Shown here piece after piece: positions 1 through 12,175 of a stretch of 64,000 bases of DNA. A program made the translations under genes and the position numbers. The DNA is taken from positions 328,501 through 392,500 of the forward strand of contig JAILWY010000005.1 in assembly GCA_022113835.1 (NCBI GenBank), in the 5' to 3' direction. This DNA is from Atopsyche davidsoni (taxonomy: Eukaryota > Arthropoda > Insecta > Trichoptera > Hydrobiosidae). Each line of letters starts with the position of its first letter. The stretch's first letter is position 1. The notes under the pieces were generated by a model that worked only from the letters and a program-made list of their open reading frames with translations, made no database searches and was not told the origin of the DNA.

Positions 1-659
1 GCGCCCCCTCCCCGCCCTCCCCGCCCGCCCGCGTCTCCGGCGAGTCTTCTCGCTGACGCTTGCCGGCGCCGTGAAATGAAGAACGACCGATTAATTCAAT
101 CAGTTGGCGGGTCGTTCCCGCTCGCGAGCGATGCATTCGCGCCAAGTGTTCCGGCAGGACGAACAAACTGCCTACGAATGGAAAGCGGGCGAGAGTCACT
201 CGAGATCCTCGCGTTCCCGTTTTTTTTATGAAATACGGCTGGGGGAATGGTCGCGTTGTTGTCGAGTCGGAGTCGTTTATTTGCAACGCATTTAACAAAA
301 ACTACTTATTTTATATTTTCAGACACGCTTTTATTTCTTGCGCAAACTAGAATTTACCAGTTCTATTGACTCAATTATGCAAATAACTCAACGCGTCGAG
401 TGAATCTTGCGAGCCTTTTTTTTTAATTGCCCAAAAAAACACACCAGTTCCTGGCGAGTAGAGTTCGAGGGAAGGCGAACGGCGGTTTTTTTTTTTCACT
501 CTATGGACGATTCGATCAAATTCGACGGCCCCGCTCGCGTCGGAAGGGAGGAAGATTCAATTTGAATTCAAAAATCCGAGCACCCGAACGGTATCCGTCG
601 ACCGATAAATCCGACGCGCGGCCGGGCGCCTCGACGTCAGAGCGCACCGCAAACTCGAG

Positions 660-733
660 CGGGGCCGTGTCTGGGGCCGTGTCTGGGGCCGCGTCTGGGG
701 CCGTGTCTGGGGCCGCGTCTGGGGCCGTGTCTC
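660..733. repeat. 12-bp GC-rich minisatellite
   Basis: About six copies of a unit reading GGGGCCGTGTCT, with T/C variants (GCGTCT). It lies inside the CpG-rich block. The repeat opens reading frames on both strands; these are not genes. Confidence 0.85.
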
Positions 734-2024
734 GGACCGCCCCGAGGGTCGGCAGGCTCGTCTTCGGTCGTCGGCTAGAGTCCGCACCCTCATCCTCTCC
801 GGGTATTCCCGACTTTGACGCTGTTAATAAATTATGAGGAAATTTTGATACACGGGTGCCGGGCGCCCGCCGTGGCTCCCGATGCGACCGGCGACGAGAG
901 TGCCGCCGCAATACTAATTTAATGGCTGCAATAAATTTTACGGTTCAAGAGCCGACAGCTCGGGGGCACTCGTGACTCTCTGCGGAAATTAAAATACAAA
1001 CGAACGTTCGTCCGGAGCCAGAGGGACACTCGCGCGACGATGCGATTGTCGGAGTTCGATGCGTATTTTCCGACCGAGCGTCTTCCGATCGATCCGATCG
1101 AATCGTTAGCGGCCGATTATCGATCGCGAGGCCGCGGGTTCGGATTCGATCGAACTCTTCCTTGAACCGCAAAACGCATCCAGGTCTGAGAGGACGAAAC
1201 CGCTCCCTCCGAAATAAAAAAATAAAGCGTAAATAAATTCGAAGGTTTCCTGTCGCGACATCCGAACTGCTCGCGACGAAGACGGATGCCGCAGGCGATA
1301 GATAATTTAAATTTCAAAATATGTACATTTCCTCACCGTTATTTGCTTATAAATAAGTCTCCCGTGATATAAATGCGTATATCGGATCTCAATGAAATTG
1401 AACCTATTTTCGACGTTTCAATTTATAAAACCTCGATTGAACGGCATTCTCGTGGAACTGCTACTGTACTGACGTAAGAAATATAGTCAATTAAGATAAC
1501 GATGTCGTTCTATTTGCACGTAATGCGCGCATATTGATTACGTTTTTTTGTAAATAATCTCGCAACCGAGAATTTGATTTGGAATTACCGATAATCAATT
1601 GCGAGCCCGAGGCTTTCGGGGTCGGCCGCTCGTCTAGGCCGCCGCCCCTCCTCCTCGCCCGTGGTTGATATAAACCACTCTGGGAGCCTATGGTTTTACC
1701 CTTTAACTGCTACGGTGTTTTTTACAAATCCTAGCGAAACCTGCAACAAGTTGTCGTTATTTCCAAAGAATAAAAATATATATAATTTTTGCACATACTT
1801 CACGGTACGCAGTACTTTATGGGGCCACTAAAACATTGTTGAGCGTTTGGGGCAGAACACAAACTTTTTGACATCTCTTTTACTCGCGCAAATAGATTCG
1901 TTTTAAAATGAGACATAAGATTTGACATTGTGAATTTTAGCAGAAATCGAGTTTTGTTAATTTATTCTTTGCAAAAACATTTTAATGAAAATTCTTCTCA
2001 CGATAAAGCCTTTTAGATGCTTTG

Positions 2025-2290
2025 ACCTATTATTTAAAAATGTACTTTTATCGATATGGTTATTCCTTTACTTTACTTAGCTTCTGGTTTTTTTAAACTA
2101 TCGCCCTTCTTAGAAGCTGTTATTGTCAGATGTGCATTTATCAATGTGGTCATTCCATTACTTTATTTACCTTTTCGTTTTTCTTAACTATTACCCTCGT
2201 CTATTATATAATAATAACTATTATTGTCAAATGTGCATTTATATAAGTGGTTATTTCAAAAATTTTGTTTTTACCCAACTATCACCTCTT
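2025..2290. repeat. Degenerate ~95-bp tandem repeat, about 3 copies
   Basis: Three diverged copies share the landmarks ATTGTCA.ATGTGCATTTAT, then GTGGTTATTCC, then a T-rich stretch ending AACTATC.CC. The copies start near 2,035, 2,125 and 2,222. No coding content is seen. Confidence 0.6.
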
Positions 2291-3647
2291 CGAAGGAATG
2301 GAGAAAATTTATAGATAGACATTGTAGACGTGCTGCTATGAATTTAAACTAAATTAGTGAATAATATAAATATTGCTCTTGAATAAACTTGTAATATTAT
2401 CCAGGAGGACAATCCACCGTCAGCAACTTCTTCTGTAAGATAACATATTCTATTGCGCAAACAGTATGTGATTTAAATTTAATTTTTTTTTTAATATTTT
2501 GTTAAATTCAATTTTCAATTTATAGTAGCCCATTAAGCCCAATGCCCCACCATTAATAATGATAAATGACAGCTTATACATCATAAAGCTTTTAATTTTT
2601 GTATTTGTTTTATTTTGTAAATTTATACTTTTTTTATATGTAATTTGTTCAAAATTCATAAACCTACCCAAACAAAATTCATGCCTATTTGACGATGTTT
2701 TAACGCTCTGTAAGTATTCGCTTTCAAGTGCTGTGACGCCAACAACAGAAGCAAAGCAGTCAAAGGGTTGGAGTGAAAGTATAAACCACATTGTTTTAGT
2801 TGTACTTTGGTATGATGACAACCAAAGATGAACAAAAATAATGTATTGGTTAATATATACCCCCCCCCCCCCCCATGAAATATTTATACAGATTATATTG
2901 CCATGAAATTACGAATAATATCTCAAACAAAAAAAAATTGCATGTGCTACAATTGTAGTCATAGACCAGGTAATGTATGTTTAAAGTCCATTTATGATGC
3001 AACATGACGTTCATCCAAACAATATTATTATGCAAAATGAAATGGATCCTTCTTTGTTCACTTCAGTTTTGTTTGCATACTACCAACGTAAACAATATGT
3101 TAATCTGCTTTACTTTATAGCATATACCTACTTTACTAAGTTACTTTGTGAATACACACAAAATGACTTCTTGTCACTTTGATTAAAACTTTGTTCACAG
3201 TAGGATCTTAAAAATAAAAATTTTACTAATAAATTTGTTAAATTGTCTTGATTTTCCATTTAAGAGGCTGGATTTTTTATATAAATTTCCACTCACACAG
3301 GTATTTCTCCACTTTATTTGTTACTACATGTACAGATGGTAGTTTCAACATCAATAACGATTTTGTTTTGATTAGCAAGTGACTTGTCTTACTAAAAAAA
3401 AAACATTGAAAGCAATGCAAACATTCTAGTAACTAGTTTATTTATGCTTATGAGACAGAAACACTGATCAGAGAAAGTTAACCCTTTGCACTTGAGAGTT
3501 GACTCTCGCTCATCGCTTTGTTTGGTGCGGAAATTCAATGCTCAGAGATAACTATTTATGGTTTCTTATCTGGTGATATCTTGTTTATGTTTAGATTATC
3601 TTTTACATTAAAGTTCATTCCTAAGCACTGCCTATATAATTTTCATC

Positions 3648-4146
3648 AGACACGTGGTGGAGCTTCAACTTCAACCTGCGATTCTGAAAGCATCCGCCTA
3701 AATGGAAAGCTACATAACATTCTAACAGGAGTTAGGAAGGATTGCAAAGTCTGCTCTCAAAGAAATAAGCCCGATTTCGCCAATGATAAATTGTTAATGT
3801 GTTGATCAAAAGGCTGGCGAAATATTTCCTTATTCAATTTATTAATGAAAAAGATAAATTAACAATATAAAAGGAAGCGTGGTTACTGGTTGGGTGTCGG
3901 AGAATCTCTAACGCGTCATGCGCTGGGGGCTCTAAATTAATTCAAATAAAAATCTTCATTTGTTTTGATTTTGACAAGTTAGATTTTGTTTTAGAATTGT
4001 AGATCGGTGCATGCGCACCGACCGCTACACCGGCAAAAGACATCAAACAACATACTATTGTGATACTTGTCCCGAAAAGCCGGGCATGCATCTCGGCAAT
4101 TTTTACATGAAATATCATACAAAGCAAAATTACAAAGACCAATGTT
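3648..4146 (+). pseudogene. piggyBac transposase C-terminal remnant
   Basis: Two coding remnants of the Cys-rich C-terminal domain flank a solo LTR. The first contains LNGKLHNILTG followed by KVCSQRN (CxxC-type half). After the LTR, from about 4,035, a second reads YYCDTCPEKPGMHLG and then MKYHTK, the second Cys/His half of the piggyBac zinc-binding tail. The catalytic DDD core is absent, so the element cannot mobilise itself. Confidence 0.75.
3775..4029 (-). mobile_element. Solo LTR inside the piggyBac remnant
   Basis: On the minus strand it starts TGTAGCGGTC and ends GGCGAAA. The end sequence and internal landmarks (GGCTGGCGAAAT, GTGGTTACTGG) match the solo LTR at 58,600-58,862. Flanks CCGA and CCGG would be a 4-bp target duplication with one mismatch. 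No internal retrotransposon sequence is present, so this is an LTR-LTR recombination remnant. Confidence 0.7.
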
Positions 4147-4805
4147 TAAGAAATTATCTTTGTAAAGATGTAAGGATACATTAAATATTAAAATATTAAA
4201 GTTTTATGTATTAATTTGAGTGTGTAATCATTTTAAGTTAGAGGTAAGAAATTCACCAAAAGCGCCATGAAATGCTTCGACTTGCTGATTAGTCCGCACG
4301 CGGAAACAGACTCAAGTGCAAAGGGTTAATATTATTTTTAACAATTTGAAGTTTTCACACAAATTATAATTTATGTTTGAATTATACATATTCATTTGAT
4401 ATTTTAATCTACAAAGACATCAAACTAGTGTATTATTTTGTGCAAGTTATTTTGTCATACTTTAACAACAAGGTTTCTTCAAATGTCAGTATAAAGACTT
4501 GAATAAATATCTGCGGGAGTTTTATTTTGTCGCAAGTAAGCCAAGTGAACTCTTCCCAGCAGACCATCACCTCAATTTTTGGACAAAGGTTTTGTGATAT
4601 AGATAGCATTGAGTTTCATCTCATCAAAATTCTTTGAAAAGTGACTAAGTCATTTCAATTTTACATATTACTTATTTGACATAATATTAGGAGTAACTTG
4701 AATTAATTATTTAATATGGAATGTAAGCCAAATAATATGAGCCAGTGAGGGTTAAATAAAAGGTAATTTATATCAATATAAATTTTAATATAAAAAATGT
4801 CACTA

Positions 4806-7464
4806 TCACATTTGGTCGGATAATTGTGGTGTTATTAAAGAAGAGGTGGCCAGAGACCTAGCTGCTTGCTTCCTCTCCTGGCGGCGTTGCTTTTTCTCTT
4901 CCGGAGTTCTCTTGAGTCCCTTCATTTTTCTTGTCTGCAGACGAGACACATCCTGGCGACCCAGATGGATACGGCCATGCTGTGTGCCAAAGGAGTCCTT
5001 GGAAATATTTTTCTTCACTCGTGTCTTTAGCTCTTTGGGTTTACGACACGCTTGTTTCATCAGGTCTTCTGACGCTAGCTTTGTACGTCTCAATGTGAAG
5101 TCTAGAGAAGGACCTGAAATAGAACTACATTAATGAGTTCTGTAATGTTAATTTATACTATTTTCTATCTTTTAATTATTTCCTTTTTCAGCATTTTATA
5201 ATAATAATATTCAGTTATAAATTTATGGAGACAAAGACCTATAACCATACAGATTTTTATTTGAACTCTAAAATGTGTTTGAAAGTGCAATTGCATTTAA
5301 TCAATGTCAGATCATAGAATTTCAAAAATAGTACATTACCAATTTCAACTAATTCAACACGAGGAGTGCGCTGCCCACTTTTCTTAAGAAGTGCTCGATA
5401 TGATCTCAAAAATACTTTGGAGTCTTGTGTTGCAGTAAAACTTAGGATGTGTTCCAATCCCTGCAGTCGGATTACTTTTGCCTGAAAAGACATTTATACC
5501 CTGATTTAGTCAATAAGCAAGCAATCAATAATGATTTTCAATTGTATTTGAAGTGTAACATAAAATAAAAACAGGAAGAAAAACATTATACTTAATATTA
5601 AACAAATTGATTTTCAAATTATTCAAATATTAATAATATATAATTTTAGATAAATTGGACTGGAAAAGTGAAAACATTTCAAACCTTCTCCCACTGGAAC
5701 ATATCAACAAGGAGTGATTTGAGCCTGATGAGATCTTGGCTCTGTTCCCAAGCTTGTCCGTTGAAGATAAGGCACGGTTTAATGAATGTGGCGATTTTGT
5801 CCACCTTGAATTCTTCTAGTTTCTTGAAGTTATCTACTCCCAACTCTACCATGTCTAGAAGTGTGAAGTCAAATGTTCTGCCAAGAATGACATTGTGCGG
5901 CCTTTTCTTACTGTGAGATGCCACTGAAAACAGTGCAGCATTTTTGCTTTTTGAAAATCTGAAACATGCACATAATTGACTTTCCTTTGAATGTACCGTG
6001 CTTCCAGAAAAAATATTAAATAATATTACTTCCACAGTGGAGACAAGAAGATATAACAGGCAGTCTCACACTGTGGCGGCACAGTAAAACCTCGATATAA
6101 CGGACCAATTGGGGGGAGGGAGTGTCCGTTAAAGCCGAAGGTCCGTTATATAAAAATAGGTTTAAAATAAATCAAATTTTTTTTTTAAAAATACACTATG
6201 TATTAAGATATAAATTAAAAGTACAAAACATAAACAAAATTCTATTTAATTTTCTTCGGACACTCACCGTGAAGTGCTGTGCTGTTTGATATCGACACGC
6301 TTGTTTTCGGTAATCCTTCTAAAAAGGATTCTAATTTTGTTTGTACTTTTGAAATTTGGTGTTTTTCGACACTCGAAAATTACTAATTTTTTTTTAAAGT
6401 TTTTAATTTCTTTATATTTGACCGAATTTTCATCATCATCATATCATCGGCCAATTTTTTGCACATCGCATATCCTCTCCTTGCACATGTGGAACTCACC
6501 TTGATAAAAATCCTCTTAATTTTTTCAAAAATTTTAAATGCTATTTAGTACATATCTTGACAAAATTATTTATTTGAAACAAATCAATTTTAACAAAAAT
6601 AGTTTACATTATTATTTGTTATTTATTATTGAAATTTTAGTGTCAATTATCATTATACCCTACATTTCATAAAATTAATAACCCAATATTCTCGATTTGT
6701 ATAGATTGCAATTGCAATTAATTTGTTTCTAGTAATAAAACGAAATTGTAAAATGTACTAACACATGATTTCAAGTAAGAAAATTAAGGTCTGTTTTTCA
6801 TTCATTTAGAGATTTGTGTTCAGTTAAATTACTAAGATAATAATACAAGTCTTGCAAACAAGGCGAGATCGAGTTTACTACAATATAATAAAACATTTGC
6901 CATAAATATCGTAAGAGAACAGCTGCCGTTGCGTAGTCACCAAAACTCTTTTAATTCAAAGCACCACTCGCCCTTGTCGCTCGAGTCCTCATTTAGGAAT
7001 TAATAAATTTTAAAAAACAAAAGTTGCCGATACTTTCAAATTTGTGCATCTCGGATTCAAACGTCGCATAGCATCAATGATATTTAATATTATGCTTAAC
7101 ACTATTAAAATAAAACTTACTTCTCCAAAAGTGTGGCATCCTCAAATGGTGAAATGTCATTTTTGCGCTTAAACATAACCGCATTTGGTTTTTTCAGGGT
7201 ATAAAGATCTTTTAGAAATCCTTTCGAAGGGTCTGAGGTTTTCCTGCCCTGCACCATAAAGCATTGTTTAGCCTCTTCTATCAACTGCGGCTGAAGGGAT
7301 AGTAGAACTTTTTTCCCCTTTCTTGTGGATGCTTTCCTAGAAAGACAGAACATTTCTAAATGTAAAGTTCGGTAGCAACGCGGGGAAGAAGGAGAGATTA
7401 AATAATTTCGAATGATATCGCATCGCAAACGGTTCGCTCACTTGACTCTCTGCATAAACGGCAT
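4806..7464 (-). CDS. RPF2: Ribosome production factor 2 (Brix domain)
   Basis: RPF2 works in the nucleolus with RRS1 to load the 5S RNP (5S rRNA, uL18, uL5) into pre-60S ribosomes; that role is family knowledge. Five coding exons read on the minus strand: 7,464-7,442, 7,336-7,121, 5,958-5,685, 5,481-5,340 and 5,113-4,806. Phases are consistent throughout and the sum is 963 nt (320 aa); human RPF2 is 306 aa. Family landmarks are LKKPNAVMFKRKND, FEDATLLEKFSKSKNAALF, HSKKRPHNVILGR, MVELGVDNF, a Brix segment with LQGLEHILSFTA and SGQRTPRVELVEIG, and the C-terminal NISKDSFGTQHGRIH then LQTRKMKGLKR. The tail is Lys/Arg-rich, as expected for rRNA contact. The start MPFMQRVK sits in a tiny exon with donor GTGAGC. 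The donor after exon 3 (GTTTGA) is weak. An ATTAAA signal lies about 20 nt past the stop. Introns hold a pogo-like repeat. Confidence 0.93.
6082..6560. mobile_element. pogo/Tigger-type MITE, 5' part, in RPF2 intron 2
   Basis: It begins CAGTAAAACCTCGATATAA and continues with GTCCGTTAAAGCCGAAGGTC, closely matching the complete copy at 23,466-23,892. The opposite terminus is not recognisable, so this copy is truncated or decayed. It lies in the intron between RPF2 exons 2 and 3. Confidence 0.7.
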
Positions 7465-7558
7465 GATGGACAACTTACTATCACTGAAACCTATCAAAAA
7501 TGAGTACCAACACTCGCTTCGACGGCGGTCCGCGTCTGACGGAGCACATAACCTGCAA

Positions 7559-7612
7559 GCGCGGCAGCACGCGGCAGCACGCGGCAGCACGCGACAGCAC
7601 GCGACAGCACGA
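7559..7612. repeat. 10-bp minisatellite beside the RPF2 start
   Basis: About five copies of GCGGCAGCAC / GCGACAGCAC, roughly 100 bp upstream of the RPF2 initiator. Like the other GC-rich minisatellites here, it sits in a 5' flank. Confidence 0.8.
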
Positions 7613-8754
7613 GCCGCCTGGGGTGGCCACTGCCAAAAAACATGGACTCGCATCGAATGAGTGTCATTCAATATTCCAAATAAATCATTTCCACTTCCAA
7701 AATATGCATCACCCTGATTTTCAGAAATCTGTAGTCAACGATATTGTCAATCTCAGTATACAATATAATGAACATTTTCCTCACTTTCGTGGTGAATTAT
7801 TGTTCAAAACATTTTTTGGCAATAGTTTACTTTTTCATCGGTTCCTAATTGAGTGTACAAAAAAATAGGATTAAATATTACATAATTCAATTTTAAGAAA
7901 TATATCAAGCGAGTGAATCGAAAGATGGCATCAAAATGTTTTGTTTTCACCAAAAAAAACCATTGTTTGTCCGCCTGCCCGCCCGGCTGGCGATGAGACA
8001 CGGCGGCCGTCGATCGATTCGGTCACACCTATGCGAGCCAATCGATAAGCATTTCGAAATAACATCGAAACCACCGAAAAAAGTGGCAGATTGGAATTTA
8101 TAGCAATTGCTGTTTGAGATTGTATACGATTATCGTTTCGTGGATCCGAAGCATTTTTTTGTCTACGATATCCAGGGATCCGTCGGAGCGACGACCGCTC
8201 GAACGGAAGGATATCGTGTCAGATCTTGCGTCGATTTATTATTGACGCCAAACCGGTCGTCGCGGGCCACGCCGATCCGGCGGGGTCGCTATTCTTTCTG
8301 AGAATAATATCTCCGGCACTGCCGAGCGGGGGACTCCAAATTCACGCATAAATTGTGCGCGCGGTCTTCGTTCCGGCGAGTCCCCGCGGCCGGATCGGCG
8401 TTGTAATGCGATATCGGCTCATTCCGATATGGCCGCCAAAAATCGAGTCGTCGGGGCTACTTCCAATACGGTATGCGCCATCCACCGTCACCACCCGCCT
8501 CCTCCTTTTTCTATTTCTAGTTCTGGAGAGGTCGACTGAGTTACAACAATATGACCACTTTGTAATTAAATTGCAATACGCTTAGTTACTTTCGAAACTA
8601 AGCTTTACGGACTAGACAATTTAATCTCTACACTCGTGTAAAGAATCGCTTTGTTTGCATAAAGTTTATTATTTTAATCTTCAGACGACATTTCCTGCCC
8701 GTTATCATTCACTATGGCATCCATTATGTTTTTTTTTTAAATAACACGCAGAGA

Positions 8755-9040
8755 GAGATCGGGAGCTCAGCTGCCGTGGAAATTTCCGGTCGAAGGGAGG
8801 CCCGCCGCGGGACAAGAGACCGGTGAAGAGTGAACCCTCGCGTCCGGGCGCTGCCTCGAGGGTTGCCGACCCCGCGCCCCCCCCCTCCACCCCGCGCCCC
8901 CCCCTCCACCCCGCGCCCCCCCCTCCACCCCGCGCCCCCTCCTCCCCGCGCCCCGCGCCCCCTCCTCCCCCCGCCCCGCGCCCCCCCAGCCCCTCGGCAC
9001 CTCGCGCACCCCCGCAGACATGGCGGGCGGTTCGGCGAGT
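8755..9040 (+). promoter_or_regulatory. CpG-rich island with C-rich repeats at a putative first exon
   Basis: A strongly GC-rich block with repeated CCCCCTCCACCCCGCGCC units between about 8,876 and 8,935 ends at the short coding exon 9,020-9,038. The same arrangement (GC-rich repeat, ATG, short exon, GT donor) is seen at 17,745-17,814 and 29,299-29,830. I infer a promoter; no TATA box is evident. Confidence 0.4.
9020..9038 (+). CDS. Orphan first coding exon, phase 1 (possible alternative SLC22 start)
   Basis: ATG opens MAGGSA plus one base, followed by a strong donor GTGAGT. Length (19 nt), phase (1) and CpG-rich setting match the first exons of the three SLC22 genes. The next downstream acceptor of the right phase that begins recognised coding sequence is the SLC22-A second exon at 19,167, about 10 kb away; joining there keeps the frame. 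It could be an alternative SLC22-A start, the first exon of a lost paralogue, or chance. Transcript data are needed to choose. Confidence 0.4.
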
Positions 9041-9613
9041 GAGTACTTCTACATACTGTCGTTTATGTTAAGTGTCGAATGTTTTATAATGTAATTATAA
9101 AATGTTAATTTTTAAATTGAGTGTGTATAATTCAAAATGCTGAAACGTTATGCGCGTTTTGTCTAGAAACGGTTTTTTGAGAATTCTAAAAAAAAGTTAC
9201 CAAACGTTTTGATCGTTCGGCTCTTGATAACTCAAACATTGATACTTTGTATTTCATTTTCTAAGTTCTGTCGTACTCGTCGAATATATGAAAAATACAT
9301 AAAAGTGAAATATTAAAAAAAACATTAAACGAATCACTCAGACGTGCCGAAATTACCGTTGAGATTATCTCCGATATTTATATTTAATAAATCGATAATA
9401 TGCCGCGCCGCCCCCGATCCCCGATCCGGCGCGGGCTTTTGCCGATGAAGGGACCCCTTGGTGTTGAAGTTTCAAATGTAGCCAGAAATTTGCCGATTAC
9501 GAAGAAAATTCGGATAATCATACGTTTATTCAGTGTCATCCTGGACATCCCTCGCGGGTAGGCGGTAACTTTCCGCGCACCGTCTCCGACTAGTTCCCTT
9601 CGCCGACGGATCT

Positions 9614-9955
9614 CCTGCCGGGTGCCCCCCTGGGTGCCCCCCTGGGTGCCCCCCTGGGTGCCCCCCTGGGTGCCCCCCTGGGTGCCCCCCTGGGTGCCCC
9701 CCTGGGTGCCCCCCTGGGTGCCCCCCTGGGTGCCCCCCTGGGTGCCCCCCTGGGTGCCCCCCTGGGTGCCCCCCTGGGTGCCCCCCTGGGTGCCCCCCTG
9801 GGTGCCCCCCTGGGTGCCCCCCTGGGTGCCCCCCTGGGTGCCCCCCTGGGTGCCCCCCTGGGTGCCCCCCTGGGTGCCCCCCTGGGTGCCCCCCTGGGTG
9901 CCCCCCTGGGTGCCCCCCTGGGTGTCCCCCTGGGTGCCCCCCTGGGTGCACCCCG
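9614..9955. repeat. 12-bp minisatellite, ~28 copies
   Basis: A nearly perfect array of GGGTGCCCCCCT. Only the last few units carry substitutions (a C-to-T change and a terminal GTGCACC). Being divisible by three, it opens long frames on both strands (Val-Pro-Pro-Trp on plus, Gly-Gly-Thr-Gln on minus). These are artefacts of the unit length rather than genes. Confidence 0.95.
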
Positions 9956-10510
9956 GGCACCCATTTTCCTCCACCAGTCAGTCTTCAAAACAGGTTCAAA
10001 AGGACAAACTCCGATGGCGAGATTTCCAACCGAAGTCTCATTGCATTTGAAGTGCGACTCTAAATCCGCCCGCGTCATTGAGAATTTTGGAATACGTTCA
10101 GTTTTTTCTGCGGAAAAACTTACGAAATCGACAAGTAGAGCGCGATTGCGGCGATGAGCTGGCAAAAACCGAGTTCATGGAAAAGAAAATAGTTTCTATT
10201 TGCTTATGCATTATTGTTATTGTTTGCGTCTCGTCAATAGACGAGGTCCCCGCGCCCCTCCGCCCCACAATATTTACAATTGCAGTGGCAAATTTGCACA
10301 AAACGAACTGACACACTTGAAATACTGTTCTAACAAATAATGAAATGTCATTGACAGAATTACTGAGAATTTTAATACTAATTTTATGCTGATTGATTTG
10401 TGTTTTATCAAATGTTTTATGAATTCTCCAAGTTTATTGAATCCAATCATAAAAATATACTTCTATAAATTTATATTATATATTTTAATAAATAATATAT
10501 TTTATCAAAG

Positions 10511-10541
<31 letters not shown>

Positions 10542-10605
10542 CGAGGGCGGTCCGATAAGTACCTAGCCTACAAAAGAAAAACGAAAATTTTGGAAAAGTG
10601 GCGAT

Positions 10606-12034
10606 TTATTTCTCAAAATAGTCTTCATTTAGCTCGATACACTTGACCCAGCGATGCTCCAACTTCTTTAACCCATCTGAAAAATACGTTTTCTCGAGGT
10701 CTGCAAAGTAGGCCTCCGTGGCGGCGATGACCTCCTCATTCGACTTAAATTTCTGCCCGGCGAGTGATTTTTTCAAGTTTGGAAACAAAAAAAATCGCAC
10801 GGTGCCAAATCTGGAGATTACGGTGGATGGGGGAGCAGTTCGTAGTGCAATTCGACCAATTTGGCCGTGGCGACGACGGAGGTGTGAGCCGGGGCGTTGT
10901 CACGGTGGAAGAGCACTTTTTTCTTCGCCTAATGGGGCCGTTTTTTCTGCAATTCGGCGTCGAATCGGCCCAATAATTCGGCATAGTAGAGCCCTGTGAC
11001 CGTTTTGCCCTTCTCCAGGTAGTCAATGTAGATCACACCTTGTGAATCCCAGAAAACGGTGGCCATCACCTTTCCGGCCGATAGGACAGTCTTCGCCTTT
11101 TTCGCCGAAGTATTATGATGTAGATATCACCAAACGTCGGAGTCACCAATTTCGCCGAAGTATTACGAAGTGTTGTTGTGGTTGCAGGATTGATGTATTG
11201 GTTGAAAATCAGAATCAGTATATCTGGCAAAATAATTTGCGTATTCGTAATTTATTCAATATAACTACACTGGATAGAAATATACGTGGTTACTGCTTCG
11301 ATGCCGCAATGTCTCTCTCGAGAGGCGCGGGGAAGCCACTTATATAGGGCCCCGACGCCTCCGTGAATAACGTAAACAATAAGGGGCACCTCCAGAATTA
11401 TTTATGAGGTGTGATTGACACAATCCAGATAACTGTATGACACTTGGTCCGATGTAGGTACTAACCCCTACACCTTCTTTGGAGCACGTTCGCCGGGTGA
11501 AGTCCACTGTTTCGACTGTTCCTTGGTCTCTAGTGTGTACCAGTGGATCCATGTCATAATCCATGACGGTCACGAAACGACGCAGAAACTCCTTCGGATT
11601 GAGCTCAAATAGCGTCAAACACTGCTCCGAAGTGGTCTCAAGGTTGCTCTTGTTGTCCGGAGTGAGCAAACGCGGCACCCATTGCGCCGACAGCTTTCTC
11701 ATGCCCAAATTTTCATGCAGGATATGACCCACATGGTCTTTTGAGATGCCTACTGTTTCAGCTATCTAGCACACCTTCAATCGGCGGTTTGCCAATACGA
11801 GATCGTGGATTTTTGTCACGTTATCCTCCGTGGTAGCCATTTTCGGGGAACCTGCGCGTGGCTCATCAAAAACTGACGTGCGACACGTTGAAACTCGTTA
11901 AACCAATTTTCGACGGTCGCCATCGAAGGAGAAGAGTCACCGTACACAGCATCCAAGCGCTTTTTGATTTCGCTGCGCGATTTCCCTTCCAAAAACAAGA
12001 ATCGAATCACCGACCGATATTGCTCTTTTTCCAT
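10606..12034 (-). pseudogene. mariner transposase, interrupted
   Basis: It starts MEKEQYRSVIRFLFLEGKS. Helix-turn-helix landmarks follow (MATVENWFNEF), then VPRLLTPDNKSN, FLRRFVTV near the first catalytic Asp, VLFHRDNAPAHTS (second Asp), FFLFPNLKKSLAG and a terminal HRWVKCIELN. Frameshifts, a premature stop and an LTR inserted after the SKE codons break it. The family is about 345 aa; this copy is inactive. Confidence 0.88.
11100..11472 (-). mobile_element. Solo LTR 1 in mariner (4-bp TSD CCTT)
   Basis: On the minus strand it starts TGTAGGGGTTAGTACCTACA and ends CTTCGGCGAAA. Exact 4-bp duplications CCTT flank it (11,096-11,099 and 11,473-11,476). It contains a TATATAAG box on the minus strand near 11,347-11,340 and an AATAAA further along. 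No internal retrotransposon sequence remains. It belongs to the same family as the LTR at 12,176, in opposite orientation. Confidence 0.85.
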
Positions 12035-12175
12035 TTTTCTAAAATACGCGTACACGTCCGTTCCCACTCGCGGTCAAAACAAAACTACGAGTCCGATTCG
12101 GCTGAAATTTTGACAGTAGTCGTCTACGAGAATATACTTGTATACTAGTAATATACTAGTATCTTGCGATACTAG

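Larger units (their letters stand above)
1..3477. other. Gene-free stretch; CpG-rich left third
   Basis: No coding exon can be supported here. The first ~1.1 kb is GC- and CpG-rich, like the promoter islands elsewhere in the window, and it holds a 12-bp minisatellite, so it may be the 5' flank of a gene lying to the left. The rest is AT-rich with simple repeats, including a run of 15 C at 2,860-2,874. Open frames in the CpG-rich part have no recognisable domain and reflect base composition. Confidence 0.5.
3482..4325 (+). mobile_element. piggyBac-type element (internally deleted)
   Basis: The element is bounded by TTAA on both sides (3,478-3,481 and 4,326-4,329). Its inverted ends read CCCTTTGCACTTGAG on the left and CTCAAGTGCAAAGGG on the right. 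TTAA target duplication with CCC..GGG ends is the hallmark of piggyBac. Only the 3' part of the transposase remains, and a solo LTR splits it. Confidence 0.85.

Noticed and set aside
9384..10165. Long open frames (up to ~196 codons) on both strands across the GGGTGCCCCCCT array
   Set aside because: They are produced by a stop-free 12-bp unit; all repeats read as four-residue periods in several frames at once and no flanking gene structure exists.
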